Source: Heracleum sosnowskyi
Taxonomy: Eukaryota; Streptophyta; Magnoliopsida; Apiales; Apiaceae
Assembly: GCA_030848705.1 (NCBI GenBank)
Contig: CM061238.1
Location: forward strand, 31,712,655 to 31,776,654
Length of the DNA stretch: 64,000 nt
Direction of reading: 5' to 3'
This document shows positions 1-10,672 of the stretch, in pieces. The notes beneath the pieces are model-generated. The model ran no database searches. It had not been told where the DNA came from and worked only from the letters and a program-made list of their open reading frames with translations. Numbering within the stretch: the first letter of the stretch is position 1; every line of letters begins with the position of its first letter. The position numbers and the translations under genes were made by a program.

Positions 1-531
1 CACATGAGAGGAGATCCCTCGAAGTGTATTCAATGTGGTAATAACAAGCTGCAAGGATGATTTGGGAGTACCTCGATACATAGATGATACTTAGTATCTG
101 AGCCTATCCCCTGTAAACCTATAAGGTACTGAAACTGCTGAATAGTAAGAGTTTAAGAACTCTGAATGGGGTCAAGTCATTTGACGAGATGGTTGCAGTA
201 CATCTCTGGAGATGCCCAGCTAAGCGAATGTGATTGTGAGGTCGCAATTAGAGGAAAGGGTTATTCCTTGAAGCATTCGACGAACAGGATCGAGACAAGA
301 CCATTAATGTCTCAAAGCCGTAGATTGGCACCATAGCCTTTGACTTGTCGTCGTCTATGGAGAATGGTTACAATTAACGGATTAAGATTCAAGGTGAAAA
401 AATTCCATCTGAATCCGGTAGCCATCGAAGTAGGGGACTTAGGAGGGTTCAAACCCGGAAGGGTACCGACTCTGAAAAACCAAGTCATGTTAAAGAACCT
501 GTCTACATTTCTATATGGATTTGTGGGGGAT
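1..531 (+). mobile_element. Ty1/copia element, 3' internal end (non-coding) with polypurine tract
   Basis: This stretch has no credible coding frame. It runs into a purine-rich tract (TGTGGGGGA, about 522-530) followed at once by TGTTAGAAA, the start of an LTR. That is the arrangement at the 3' end of a plus-strand copia element, whose coding part must lie left of the window. The 65-codon ORF at 340-537 crosses the tract into the LTR and is not believable. Lineage cannot be assigned without the pol region. Confidence 0.55.
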
Positions 532-859
532 TGTTAGAAAATTGATAGTTTAAGGATATAATTAACTATATTCTTGATGTTAATTCGAATTTCTAATGAT
601 TGGAAGTTGTTCCTTGCTATGGGAACTTAAACTTTCATGTATGGGTTTAATAATTTTCTTGTTTAAATCCATAAGAGAAATTGAGATGAAGGTAGTAGCT
701 TGAAAAAGCTTGTGATAATGATGTTTCATTTGTCCCACATAGAAAAGAATAAGGGGACTTGGTGGCTTTATATAGCATTACACACATGAGTAGTATACAA
801 CTACTAAGGTGTGTGATGGTGCATGGTGTTAGTGTGTGCTTCACGCGCTCACACACACA

Positions 860-955
860 CGCACGCCGCCGCCCGCCTCGCCACGCCACGCCACGCCACG
901 CCACGCCACGCACCGCACCGCACCGCACCGCACCGGGTCGGGTCGGGTCGGGTCG
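860..955 (+). repeat. GC-rich pentanucleotide repeats inside the copia LTR
   Basis: Three successive 5-mer arrays lie here: (CCACG)n, then (CACCG)n, then (GGTCG)n. The last gives four GGG runs separated by TC (935-952), a canonical G-quadruplex pattern on the plus strand. The block sits about 100 bp downstream of the first TATA-like site. It is far more GC-rich than its surroundings and produces spurious ORFs in several frames at 647-1045, which are not genes. Confidence 0.85.
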
Positions 956-1012
956 AAGGGCGATTTGGGCGAATGTCTCGGCGTCTCGCGTACGCGAGGC
1001 GACCTGGGCGAG
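948..1012 (+). promoter_or_regulatory. 65-nt block identical in both copia LTR copies, with 14-bp palindrome
   Basis: The 65 nt match 63,676-63,740 (minus) without a mismatch by eye, although the LTR sequence on both sides is strongly diverged. The block contains the perfect palindrome CTCGCGTACGCGAG (about 985-998) and two GGGCGA-type repeats. Position in the LTR and exceptional conservation suggest a cis-acting element (RNA structure, transcription factor site or insulator-like site), but that role is inference. Confidence 0.5.
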
Positions 1013-1513
1013 AGTTTTTATCTATGTGATTTAATATTTTATTAGAATTAATTTATCAAATTGGGCTGGGTTATCAGTTGTCAAATTGGGTTGGGTTTGG
1101 GTTATCAGTATTTAACTAGTAAACTCTAATGGAGTTGGTTTATCAGTATTTAACTAGTAAATTCTGATGGAGTTGGTTTGTCAGTAAACTCTGATGGACA
1201 GCTAGTTAAATTCTGATGAACAACAAGTTAAACTCTGAAGGTCAACAGAAACTAAACTCTGATGGGCAACAGAAACTGATATGAACCTGGACATGATTTG
1301 ATGGATATGTTTAAAATAAATATTAAATCTGTATATCTGGATAAACATGAAAAAGATGTAACAGCTCAGGTTATTAAATTTAAATCAAAAAAGTTTATTC
1401 ATTAAATGGTCAGTTTTGATTTTTTATTTAATATGATCAGCTGTTACGGAAAAATTAATGTGTGTGCTGCAGTTACGAAATTGAATTGTGCTTCAGTTAC
1501 AGAAAGGAACCAC

Positions 1514-1520
1514 TATAAAT
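1514..1520 (+). promoter_or_regulatory. Candidate TATA box of the copia LTR
   Basis: TATAAAT sits in CACTATAAATAGTGG, about 140 bp upstream of the gypsy insertion site. CT-rich leader-like sequence follows (1560-1620). The inverted LTR copy has TATA-rich sequence at the equivalent place (about 63,215-63,240). A second TATA-like motif (TTATATAG, about 768-775) is also conserved between the copies, so the true start is undecided. Confidence 0.45.
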
Positions 1521-1654
1521 AGTGGCCCTTGTAGCTCAGTTGATAAACACACAGAAGTTTGCAAAACACACTTCTCTCAAAAACTCTCTCTGCCCTCCCT
1601 CTCCATATAGTATTCTCTGTAGTTTTCTGGTTCTCCGGCGACTGAGGTGCTGGT

Positions 1655-4600
1655 TGTAATATCCGTGAATTTTATTACTTGATTAAATGATATATTTAAT
1701 CTAATATTTATTTTTGGAATATTGGAATATTATTAAATGATAATTATTGTGTGATTATGTGCTAAGTGGTGAGTCGAAAGCCCCTTTCAAAAATTTCGTC
1801 ATTTGGAATTTTCTTCAAATTTGAGCCGTTTTGATAATTCAAGGGCCCCGTTGAAATTTCGTACATTCATTTTTAATTCTTCGTCTTTCGTGTTCGAATC
1901 GTTATCAAAAGGGTTATGGGATTCTATTTAACCCTACCTATTTGATTCTGCAAATAAATTCCAATTTTTGATCCGAAAAAAGAAAAATCGTTCCGAACCC
2001 TAATTGCTTAAGGGGACGGATTTGTCGTTCTATATCAATATTGAAGTTGTTATAGCCCTAGTATTCTTGAGCATTAGTTATATAATGATATATATCAATT
2101 TGGATAATCATCAACCTTCTTAACCCCTTTTTTCTCGTAAGACGTGTTTTTAACCTAATTAGGGTTTCTAAACGATCCAGTGGATCTATAACGATCCAAA
2201 AGTGTTCCTTAGGGTATTATTTTTCCAAAATTATATAAAGACGAATCGTACCTTATAGCCTTCATAATCTGCATTGCGTATTATCAAAAAGTAAAAATTC
2301 CCGAAATGTGTTCTTCGTGTTCTTGAGCTTAGATCCATTCGTTCGAGGTGTTATTGGAATCCAAATCTGAAGTTCTTGTACTCAAATCAAAGCTCTTGAT
2401 CTCTAGTTTCAGAATCTTCCAACCTCATCATCATCTGGTAATTTTTCGATTTATTATGAATTTTTCAATATTCGAATTAAAATTAGGGTTCTTGATTCGA
2501 TTTGGGGATTTTCATTCTGTTGATTCTCCGTTCAATTGGTTGCTTCTAACATGTTCTTAGGGTTCTAATTAGCAAGAATCCATGCTTTAATTTCATGTTT
2601 ATGTTCAATTTAGTCGGGTTTGATTTTCGGGTTTTGACCCGAATTCTTCTTTTGAATAGTCTGTTCATATGAATGATCTGACATTGTTTTTGGTAGAGGG
2701 CTTTCATTGTATGTGTTCTTAGCTTCATTTTAACATAAAGAACGTAGAGTTTTATGTAGGATTTTTACAGATCGGAAAATTTGTTTAAGCTCGCCGGAAA
2801 ATAGTCGGGTTTTTGATTCCGGCGATGTTTTTGGTATGTTTTTGATCGGAATGGATTGCTGTGTTTATTTGGAACGTTTTGATATAAAAATCCCCAATTT
2901 TTATCGTGTTTTTGGCTCGCCGGAATCTGGAAAAGGTCGCCGGATTCTGGAAAATTCCGGTGAGTTCTTGGCGACCCGTTTCAGTTCTTGGCGACCCGTT
3001 TACCCGATTTTTCGACCCGGTTTCAATCTTCAAAACCCTATTTCAATTTCTGAAAACTGTTTTTGGATTTTATTTTTAAAATTAATTCGAAAATAGTTTA
3101 AAAACTTTAAAAATTCATATTTTTATTTTAAAAATATATTTTAATATCAGAAAAATTCTGATAAATTATATTTATTATTTTAAATCCGAAAATTGATTAA
3201 ACTTAATTATTTTAATTATTTTTAATTAATAATTAATTTATTAATTAATTGGTTAATTCTTTTAATCAATTAATTCTTAAAAATTAATTATTAATTAGAT
3301 TTAATTGATTAAAAATTTAGTTTAATTATTTTCAAGCCTATTTATTTATTTAAAAATAGTTTGAGTATTTAAAGAGTGTCAATTAATTTTATTAATTGAT
3401 TTATTTGCATTTAAATGTTTATATTGGATTTAAAAATCCGATTTTTGATTTAAAAATTTATCGTGACTTATTTAAAATTCAAATAAGTTTCGTATGATGT
3501 TTTAAAAATGTTTATAAGTGCTATGTGGTTCATATTAATTGTGTGTTGTGTTTTATAGTCTGTATATGCCCGTACTAGGGCAAATATCTGAGTTTTAAAT
3601 ATCGTAAATTATACCGGACGTCCGATACGTAACCGGTTACTTGTTTAAATGTGATTATTGATTGAATAAGTGTCGAGAGTAGAACGAGAATAGTTAGACT
3701 TATTGTGATAAGTTGTTTAATTATAGAATCGAGTTCCCGGAGCAAGGGAAAGGGGAAAGTAGAGTGAGCAGAGTCGATCCGACAGCAGCTTAGACCAGGC
3801 AAGTATCTGTGCCTTTACTTGTGATAAATTTATTACTGTCTTGATTACTTGAATACCATTATCCCCAGAACAATTCAAATTATCAATCCTTTAACCGCAT
3901 TTGGACAACTGATTCCATTCCCTTAGACATTCTTGATTCTTTGGTTTGATCTGCATCGGAAACCCTTATTTCCAATTCACTTGATTATTGTTTACCACCT
4001 ATTGTTATTGTTTATCATCCTTTGATTATCATTGACAACCATTGATTATTTGACTTCCATTTTTTTGACTACCGACTACGGTCATTGATTAACGATTACC
4101 AATATTGATTTCCTTATTGAACGAGTACACTGTACCATTGAAATTACTCTATAACTCTCTTTTGATCTTCGTTGATACAGAACCGTTGAAGCTCTTTTGC
4201 AATTACTATACATTCAGTTTATCTTATTGAGCATGTTATTGTTTATACCCTATTATAGATTTGGCATGTGTTTTTAAAAATGGACAGTAATTGGTCGGGC
4301 CATATTTATGGTCGGAATAACTTAGGGCCCAGATTGGCCTAGGATCCAGTAGAGGACTATGACATGAGCTAGTCCGGGGTTGATGCGTGGCTGGCCAGCA
4401 GCACAACCTTTTATTTGAAAAAAATTTGTATAAGCCAAATTCTAATTCTTTTCTTTAATTGTTATTGATACAAAGCATGTGTTAGCTAAATATTGTTGAT
4501 TCTGACATCATAAATTCATATCCTTACAACTGTGATAGAAATGATTCATTGATATTTGCTGAGCAATTTTGGCGCACTCTTGCTTGTTGTTTTCTAACCC

Positions 4601-4939
4601 TATTCCAGTGAAACGAGAGTATGAGTCGGCATAGCGTGACCGATAGTTCACCAGCAGCCAGGAGAGCCCCTCGAGTCATTGTCATTGGCAGGGTAGTTGT
4701 TGTTTTGCTTCTCTAGATTAAATTTCTAGATTTGGACTTAGCTGTGATGTAATAACTTTGATAAAACTGGTATTGTAATAATAAAATATTGTAGTAGCTT
4801 GTGTTCATTGCCATAATCTGGACGCGGTCTTGGTCAAGGGGTATTTGTGTCTTTATATATATGTTATGCATGTGATAAATAGTATTCCGTTGGTCGGATG
4901 ACTCCTCAAATCTGTACCCCGGGTTTGGAGGGCGTCACA
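1655..4939 (+). repeat. 5' LTR of the gypsy element (3285 bp)
   Basis: It is almost identical to 10,673-13,958. TG...CA termini are intact. It is unusually long for an LTR. The part from 3080 to 3500 is extremely AT-rich with repeated TTAATTAATT-type sequence, while 2800-3010 has CGCCGG and GGCGACCCG motifs. The ORFs of 60-86 codons on both strands recur identically in the other LTR and show no domain, so I treat them as non-coding. Confidence 0.97.
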
Positions 4940-4941
4940 GT

Positions 4942-4953
4942 TGGTATCAAAGC
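4942..4953 (+). other. Primer-binding site, initiator-Met tRNA type
   Basis: TGGTATCAAAGC lies two bases after the LTR end. It differs by one base from the usual plant site TGGTATCAGAGC, complementary to the 3' end of initiator methionine tRNA. Its position fixes the 5' LTR boundary and the element's orientation. Confidence 0.9.
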
Positions 4954-5081
4954 AACAGGTTATGGCAATTGAAACAAGTTAGGACTTAGGGTCCAGGATA
5001 ACATAGAGAGTTAGGAATTCACGTAAGGATATTAGGAGGTCAACTAGGGATATTATGCGTAGTAATTAAATTTGGTTATGA

Positions 5082-5501
5082 TTGCAGCCCCCTAGTTCTA
5101 GTTCAGACTCAGACCCTTCCGAGGATACGATAGCAGAGATACTTACACCCGTTGAGAGAGCAGGACCGTCTCGGCCAGTGCGATATCAGCCTAGACATCA
5201 GGACCCAGTAGTAAGGAGAGATCAGATACCTTGTCCTATTCCACTCCGACGAGTAGCCCCAGCACCAGTGTCTCAGGCATCAGTTTGTGGGCCTATGTAT
5301 CAGTTATGTGAGCCATCAGTTCCATACCATGTATATCAGAGGGTGAGTAGAGAGAGGGAGTACCTTTATGGACAGGTGATGGAGATGGGTAAGATTCGTT
5401 CGATCGAAGCAGCCGCTGTTCGAGAGAGAGACAGACTTAGAGAGCAGGTGAGGGACATTCAGATGGGGTTTAGGGTTACGAGGACCTTGGTTGAGACTTG
5501 A
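5082..5501 (+). CDS. Leader ORF between primer site and gag, unknown function
   Basis: The frame is 139 codons long, lies upstream of gag in the element's sense strand, and has no recognisable domain. The N-terminal third is rich in Ser, Asp, Pro and Glu; the last 50 residues are charged and heptad-like (EREYLYGQVMEMGK, then RERDRLREQVRD), suggesting a coiled coil. The first codon given is not certain, since ATG usage upstream of a retroelement gag is often non-productive. It ends in TGA at 5499-5501. Reading continues in a similar coiled-coil-like style for about 100 bp in the same frame, so the ORF may itself be truncated. No function can be assigned. Confidence 0.4.
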   Translation: MQPPSSSSDSDPSEDTIAEILTPVERAGPSRPVRYQPRHQDPVVRRDQIPCPIPLRRVAPAPVSQASVCGPMYQLCEPSVPYHVYQRVSREREYLYGQVMEMGKIRSIEAAAVRERDRLREQVRDIQMGFRVTRTLVET

Positions 5502-6049
5502 TTGCATGGATTAGCTTCTAGTCGAGAGGGAGAGACAGTAGCAGGGATGAGACAGATTTTGGATTATGCGATGAGTGAGATTGCAGAGATTTCAGGACCC
5601 CCGTTATGGCCGGCAGGAGCAGGTGATCTGTGAGCGGATGTTAGTAGCAGACAGATGTGACATGGATGTATGGTCTCTAGGTAGTTAGTATATAGATGCA
5701 TATTGTAGAATCAGCAGTGCACCGGGCTTATAGGAACGCCTCGGGTTGTTGTTGCATTTTTGTTGTATTGCTGGTCGGCAGTTGTGGTTCAGCCATGATA
5801 TATTTTCTTTTGAAGCGTTCTACGCTTGTATTAACTCTATCTATATGTATATGATAAACCTCTTTTATAGAACTGTATTTATTCCCCTGTCATTCATTTC
5901 CAGCATCATAACTGTCATTCTACTTGTCACAACGAGTGTATCCATACACCGTTGAGAAGATCTGTAAACCTTCAAAATATCAATTGTGAACCTCCCTTCT
6001 CTTATATGGACTGTTTGATTAAGCCAATTATTGTTTATTCATCAGCGAT
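5502..6049 (+). other. Gypsy leader between ORF and gag
   Basis: About 550 bp with no supported frame. Arg/Glu-rich coding-like sequence continues to about 5640, then the segment becomes T-rich before the gag start at 6050. Confidence 0.5.
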
Positions 6050-8905
6050 ATGGCTCCTAGACGACAAACCCGTTCAACTGATACCTCTGACCAAGAAGGT
6101 CAACAAAATACACCTCCCACGGGCCATATGGACCCGATGGTAATCCAGTTGTTAAATACTCTTACTCAACAGACTGCCGCTTTAGCACAGCAGCAACAAG
6201 CATTTCAGCAACAGCTCTTAGAACAGCAGCATCAACAACAGCACCAGCAAGCAGCACCGGCAGTTACGTTCAAATCTTTCCAGGCAGCAAAACCTCCAGA
6301 ATTTAAAGGATCAGCAGACCCCGTAGAGGCTAAGGCATGGTTGAAAGAGATAGAAAAGGCTTTTGCCTTGATAGAGGTGGCAGAGGATAAGAAGACGGAG
6401 TATGCAAGCTATTTTCTGAAAAATGAGGCCAGTTATTGGTGGGAAACGAGTAGGGCTATGGAGCCCGAGGGATTGATTACGTGGGCAAGATTTACAGAGT
6501 TGTATTTGGAAAGGTATTTTCCGGACTATATGAGAGATCAGATGGAATTAAAGTTTTTGGAGTTGAAGCAAGGAAGCATGACAGTGCCCCAATATGAAAC
6601 AAGGTTTACGGAGTTGTCAAGGTTTGTTCCAACCTATGTGGATACGGAAAAGAAGAAGGCCAAGAGGTTCCAGCAAGGACTGAGGTCTTGGATTCGTAGT
6701 AAGTTAGCTGTATTGGAGTTGGACACCTATGCAGCGGTGGTCCAAAAGGCAATGATTGCGGAGACAGAGAGTGATTCTTACATGAAAGAGAGGGAGAACA
6801 AGAAAAGGAAAGCAGGGATACCCGACAAGGGGCAGCAGCAGGGAAGTTTTCAAGGGCAAGCAAATAAGAAACTGGGATTTCAGCACGAAAGGAATACAAG
6901 TTTTAGGAAACCGGATACCGGAAGCGTAGGACGAGATAACCGTCTACTAACCGGCAGTCAGCAGGGACTTTCTAGACCCCCACTACCAGAATGCAAGACA
7001 TGCGGGAAGCGACATCCAGGGATATGCCATCGATTGAATGTCACATGTTTTAAATGCAATCAGAAGGGACATTATTCCCGGGATTGCAAGATAGGCATCG
7101 TGTGTCATCGGTGTAAGAAACCAGGTCACATGATTAAGGACTGCAGAGCACCAGCAACCGTGAACAATATGATTCGGGCAATTGAAGCACCCCCAGTTGT
7201 TAACGTCCAGCCGTTAGCCAGGACCTACAATATGTCAATGGGAGAAGCAGTGAGAGATTCCGACGTGGTGGCAGGTACACTTCTAGTAAATTCTATTCCT
7301 GCACAAGTGTTAATAGATTCGGGAGCGACGAAGTCTTTTATTTCTGAAACGTTTGCTCGTAGATTGAATTGCGTAATGAAACCTTTAAGTGGAGTGTTGA
7401 CTATAGAGATAGCTAATCAGGATCGTATCGCGGTCAATTCATATTGTCCTCGTTGTGAGATAGAGATTTTGGGAAATCGTTTTTATGTTGACTTGTTACC
7501 TTTTAAGTTAGGTGAATTTGATGTGATATTAGGGATGGATTGGTTGACTGAGCATGATGCAAGTATTGATTGTAAGAATAAGAAAGTCACTTTGATTACC
7601 CTAGAAAAGAAAGAAATAATATTTAGAGGAGAGAAACAAAGAAAGAGGTTCCTGACGATGATTCAGGCTAAGAGGTTATTAAGGCAAGGTTGTAAGGCGT
7701 ATTTAGCTTATGTGATAGATATAGATAAGGAAGATCCTAAGTTAGAAGATATTCCAGTCGTAAATGAGTTTCCAGATGTTTTTCCGGAAGAATTACCAGG
7801 TTTACCTCCAGATAGAGAGATTGAATTTGCGATAGACTTAGTACCAGGCGCGGAGCCAGTATCTAAGGCCCCTTACAGAATGGCACCAGTGGAGATGAAG
7901 GAATTGGCTGATCAACTGCAATATTTGCTAGAAAAAGGAATTATTAGACCCAGCGTTTCACCGTGGGGAGCACCAGTACTGTTTGTCAAGAAAAAGGATG
8001 GAAGCATGAGATTGTGTATAGACTATCGGGAATTGAACAAGCTGACCATTAAAAACAAGTATCCGTTACCTCGAATAGATGATCTGTTTGACCAACTGAA
8101 AGGAGCGGTACATTTTTCAAAGATTGACCTACGATCAGGATATCACCAATTGAAGATTAGACCAGACGACATACCGAAGACAGCCTTTCGAACAAGGTAT
8201 GGGCACTATGAATTCTTAGTAATGGCGTTTGGACTAACGAATGCACCCGCAACTTTTATGGACCTAATGAACAGGATTTTCAAGAGATATTTGGACAAGT
8301 TTGTAGTGGTATTCATCGACGACATCTTGATATACTCAAAGACAGAAGAAGAGCATGCAGACCAGTTGCGAATTGTGTTAGAAGCGTTGAGACAAGAAAG
8401 ACTCTATGCGAAGTTTTCCAAGTGTGAATTCTGGTTGAAGGAAGTTCATTTCTTAGGACACGTAGTGAGCAGCGAAGGCATCAAAGTGGACCCAGCAAAG
8501 ATAGAGGCAGTGAAAGATTGGGAGAGACCAAGGACACCGACTGAAGTCAGAAGTTTCTTGGGATTAGCCGGATACTACCGGAGATTTGTACAAGATTTTG
8601 CAAAGATAGCTACTCCAATGACCAAGCTGACAAGGAAAAGCGAGCGATTCATATGGAACGATAAATGTGAAGCAGGCTTCCAAGAGTTAAAGAAAAGACT
8701 AACTACGGCACCGGTATTGATGTTACCAGACGATCAAGGACACTTCGTAATCTATAGTGATGCGTCGTACAAGGGATTGGGATGCGTACTTATGCAACAT
8801 GACAAGGTGATTGCTTATGCGTCAAGACAGTTGAGACCCCACGAACAGAAGTACCCTACACATGATTTGGAGTTAGCAGCTATTGTGTTTGCTTTGAAGA
8901 TATAG
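6050..8905 (+). pseudogene. Gypsy gag-protease-RT-RNase H polyprotein, first part
   Basis: The ATG at 6050 opens 951 codons. A Gln-rich N-terminus precedes the Retrotrans_gag domain (about 75-230). Two CCHC zinc knuckles follow near 332-362 ([14 protein letters not shown] and [14 protein letters not shown]). The aspartic protease has [10 protein letters not shown] near 421. Reverse transcriptase covers about 590-790, with [20 protein letters not shown] and the catalytic FIDDILIYS near 755. RNase H begins near 895 ([10 protein letters not shown]). The frame stops at TAG 8903-8905 inside RNase H and continues unshifted in the next entry, so this is a nonsense change rather than a natural gene boundary. 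Confidence 0.95.
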
Positions 8906-10459
8906 AGACACTACTTGTATGGAGAGAGATGTGAAATTTACACCGATCACAAGAGTTTGAAGTATATCTTTACTCAGAAGGAGTTGAACATGAGGCAACG
9001 GAGATGGTTAGAACTAATCAAGGACTACGACGTTTCTATCAACTATCATCCCGGCAAGGCAAATGTGGTAGCAGATGCATTGAGCAGAAAGGAGAGATTA
9101 AATACACTAACGATGACCAAAGAGTTGTACAAGGAATTTGAGAGGTTAGAAATCGAAGTAATTAACCCGAAGGACGCGACGGAAATGATTTATACCATGA
9201 CGTTTCAACCTGAATTGTTGGAGAAGATACGGAAGTGCCAAGAGCGAGTTATGAATGACGATGTGAGTAAAATGACGGGTGAGGAAATATGTAGCCAACC
9301 GGACGACAAAGGGATCTTGAGATTTGCTTCTCGAATATGGATACCCAACGTAACGGAACTGAAGAGTGAGATTTTGCACGAAGCACATAGCTCGAAGTAT
9401 TCAATTCATCCAGGGAGTACGAAGATGTATCGAGACCTTAAGACAAACTTTTGGTGGCCAGATATGAAGAGAGAGATTGCGGAATGGGTAAGTAAATGCT
9501 TTACGTGTCAAAGAGTTAAGGCGGAACATCAGAGACCAAGTGGATTACTTCAACCATTGGAAATTCCCGAATGGAAGTGGGAACACATTGCGATGGACTT
9601 TGTAGTAGGATTGCCTAGAACAAAAGCTAACCATGATGCCATCTGGATTGTCGTGGATCGATTGACAAAATCTGCGCATTTTCTTCCGATTAACGAGAGA
9701 TTCTCGCTAGATAAGTTAGTTCATATTTATATAAAAGAAATCGTAGTACGACATGGAGTTCCAGTATCGATAGTGTCCGATAGAGACCCTCGATTCAATT
9801 CAAGATTTTGGAGGAGTTTTGAAGAGTGTTTGGGCACCGAGTTGAGAATGAGTACGGCTTATCACCCGCAGACGGACGGTCAAAGCGAGAGAACAATTCA
9901 GACTATTGAAGATATGCTTAGGACATGTGCACTTGACTTTGAAGGCAGTTGGGACGATCACCTACCCTTGGTGGAATTTTCATACAATAATAGTTTTCAC
10001 GCGAGCATCGGAATGCCACCTTACGAAGCCTTGTACGGACGAAAGTGTCGATCTCCAGTATATTGGGAAGAAGTTGGTGAACGGAAAATGATAGGACCAG
10101 AACTAGTACAACGGACAAAAGAAGTGGTTCAATTGATTCAGAGAAGATTGATAACAGCTCAGGACCGACAGAAAAAGTATGCGGATCTAGCCAGAAAGGA
10201 TGTGGGATTCGAAGAAGGAGAGCAAGTGTTACTAAAAGTTTCACCATGGAAAGGATTAGTTAGGTTTGGAAAGAAAGGGAAGTTGAGTCCGAGATATGTA
10301 GGGCCGTTTGAGATTTTGAAGAAGGTGGGCGAGGTAGCTTACGAGTTGGCATTGCCACCGCATATGCAGCACGTTCATAATGTATTTCATGTATCTATGC
10401 TTAAGAGGTATCGACCAGATTCGAATCATGTAATAGAGTATGACCCCATAGAGGTCTAG
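8906..10459 (+). pseudogene. Gypsy RNase H C-terminus and integrase, second part
   Basis: It is in the same frame as the preceding polyprotein, separated only by the TAG at 8903-8905; the first ATG inside it (8915) is not a natural start. It begins with the end of RNase H ([31 protein letters not shown]). Integrase follows: an HHCC zinc-binding region around [12 protein letters not shown], then the catalytic core with [16 protein letters not shown] and [20 protein letters not shown], which hold the DDE residues. The GPF/Y-like segment (RYVGPFEIL) and [14 protein letters not shown] come next. A second TAG at 10,457-10,459 cuts off the chromodomain. Confidence 0.94.
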
Positions 10460-10633
10460 GCAGATTTATCGTATGTAGAACGACCAATTCAGATATTAGA
10501 TCGTAAGGAGAAAGTACTAAGGAATAAGACAGTAGCGTTAGTAAGAGTTTTGTGGAGGAATCCTAAAGTAGAAGAGTCTACCTGGGAGTTAGAGAGTGAG
10601 ATGTTAGAAAAGTATCCCCAGTTGTTTCCTTGA
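10460..10633 (+). pseudogene. Chromodomain-like tail of the gypsy integrase
   Basis: Fifty-seven codons continue the integrase frame after the TAG at 10,457-10,459 and end in TGA at 10,631-10,633. SYVERPIQILDRKEK and VLWRNPKVEESTWELE match the usual plant chromovirus tail (hydrophobic-x-W followed by a TWE motif). This segment is what assigns the element to the chromoviruses. In this copy it is out of reach of the ribosome unless the stop is read through. Confidence 0.85.
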
Positions 10634-10659
10634 TCTGATTCTGAGGACAGAATCCTATT

Positions 10660-10671
10660 AAGGGGGGAAGG
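10660..10671 (+). other. Polypurine tract of the gypsy element
   Basis: AAGGGGGGAAGG lies directly before the 3' LTR (TGTAATATCC at 10,673). This is the expected primer for plus-strand DNA synthesis. Confidence 0.9.
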
Positions 10672-10672
10672 A

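Larger units (their letters stand above)
532..1654 (+). mobile_element. Copia 3' LTR, first part (split by gypsy insertion)
   Basis: The LTR begins TGTTAGAAA at 532 and resumes after the gypsy element at 13,959, ending ATTTCCAACA at 14,315, so its unsplit length is about 1475 bp. Termini TGTT...AACA are inverted. The inverted copy at 62,744-64,000 shares TCCCACATAGAAA-type, TTTATATAG, GTACAACTACTAAGG and GAGGTGCTGGTCG blocks in the same order. Two TATA-like sites are present (about 768-775 and 1514-1520). From about 1130 to 1280 it holds several diverged copies of an ACTCTGATGG-type motif. Confidence 0.85.

Noticed and set aside
647..1045. Overlapping ORFs in the GC-rich LTR segment on both strands
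   Set aside because: They are translations of pentanucleotide repeats (Ala/Thr/Pro/Arg runs) inside an LTR.
1528..1545. CTTGTAGCTCAGTTGATA, similar to a tRNA A box
   Set aside because: No B box or cloverleaf at the right distance; it lies in the LTR leader.
2348..3802. ORFs of 60-86 codons in the gypsy 5' LTR, repeated at 11,366-12,820
   Set aside because: They occur in both LTRs only because the LTRs are identical; no domain, and they lie in promoter/leader sequence.
6606..6899. Minus-strand ORFs opposite gag and integrase
   Set aside because: Antisense shadows of the strong plus-strand polyprotein.
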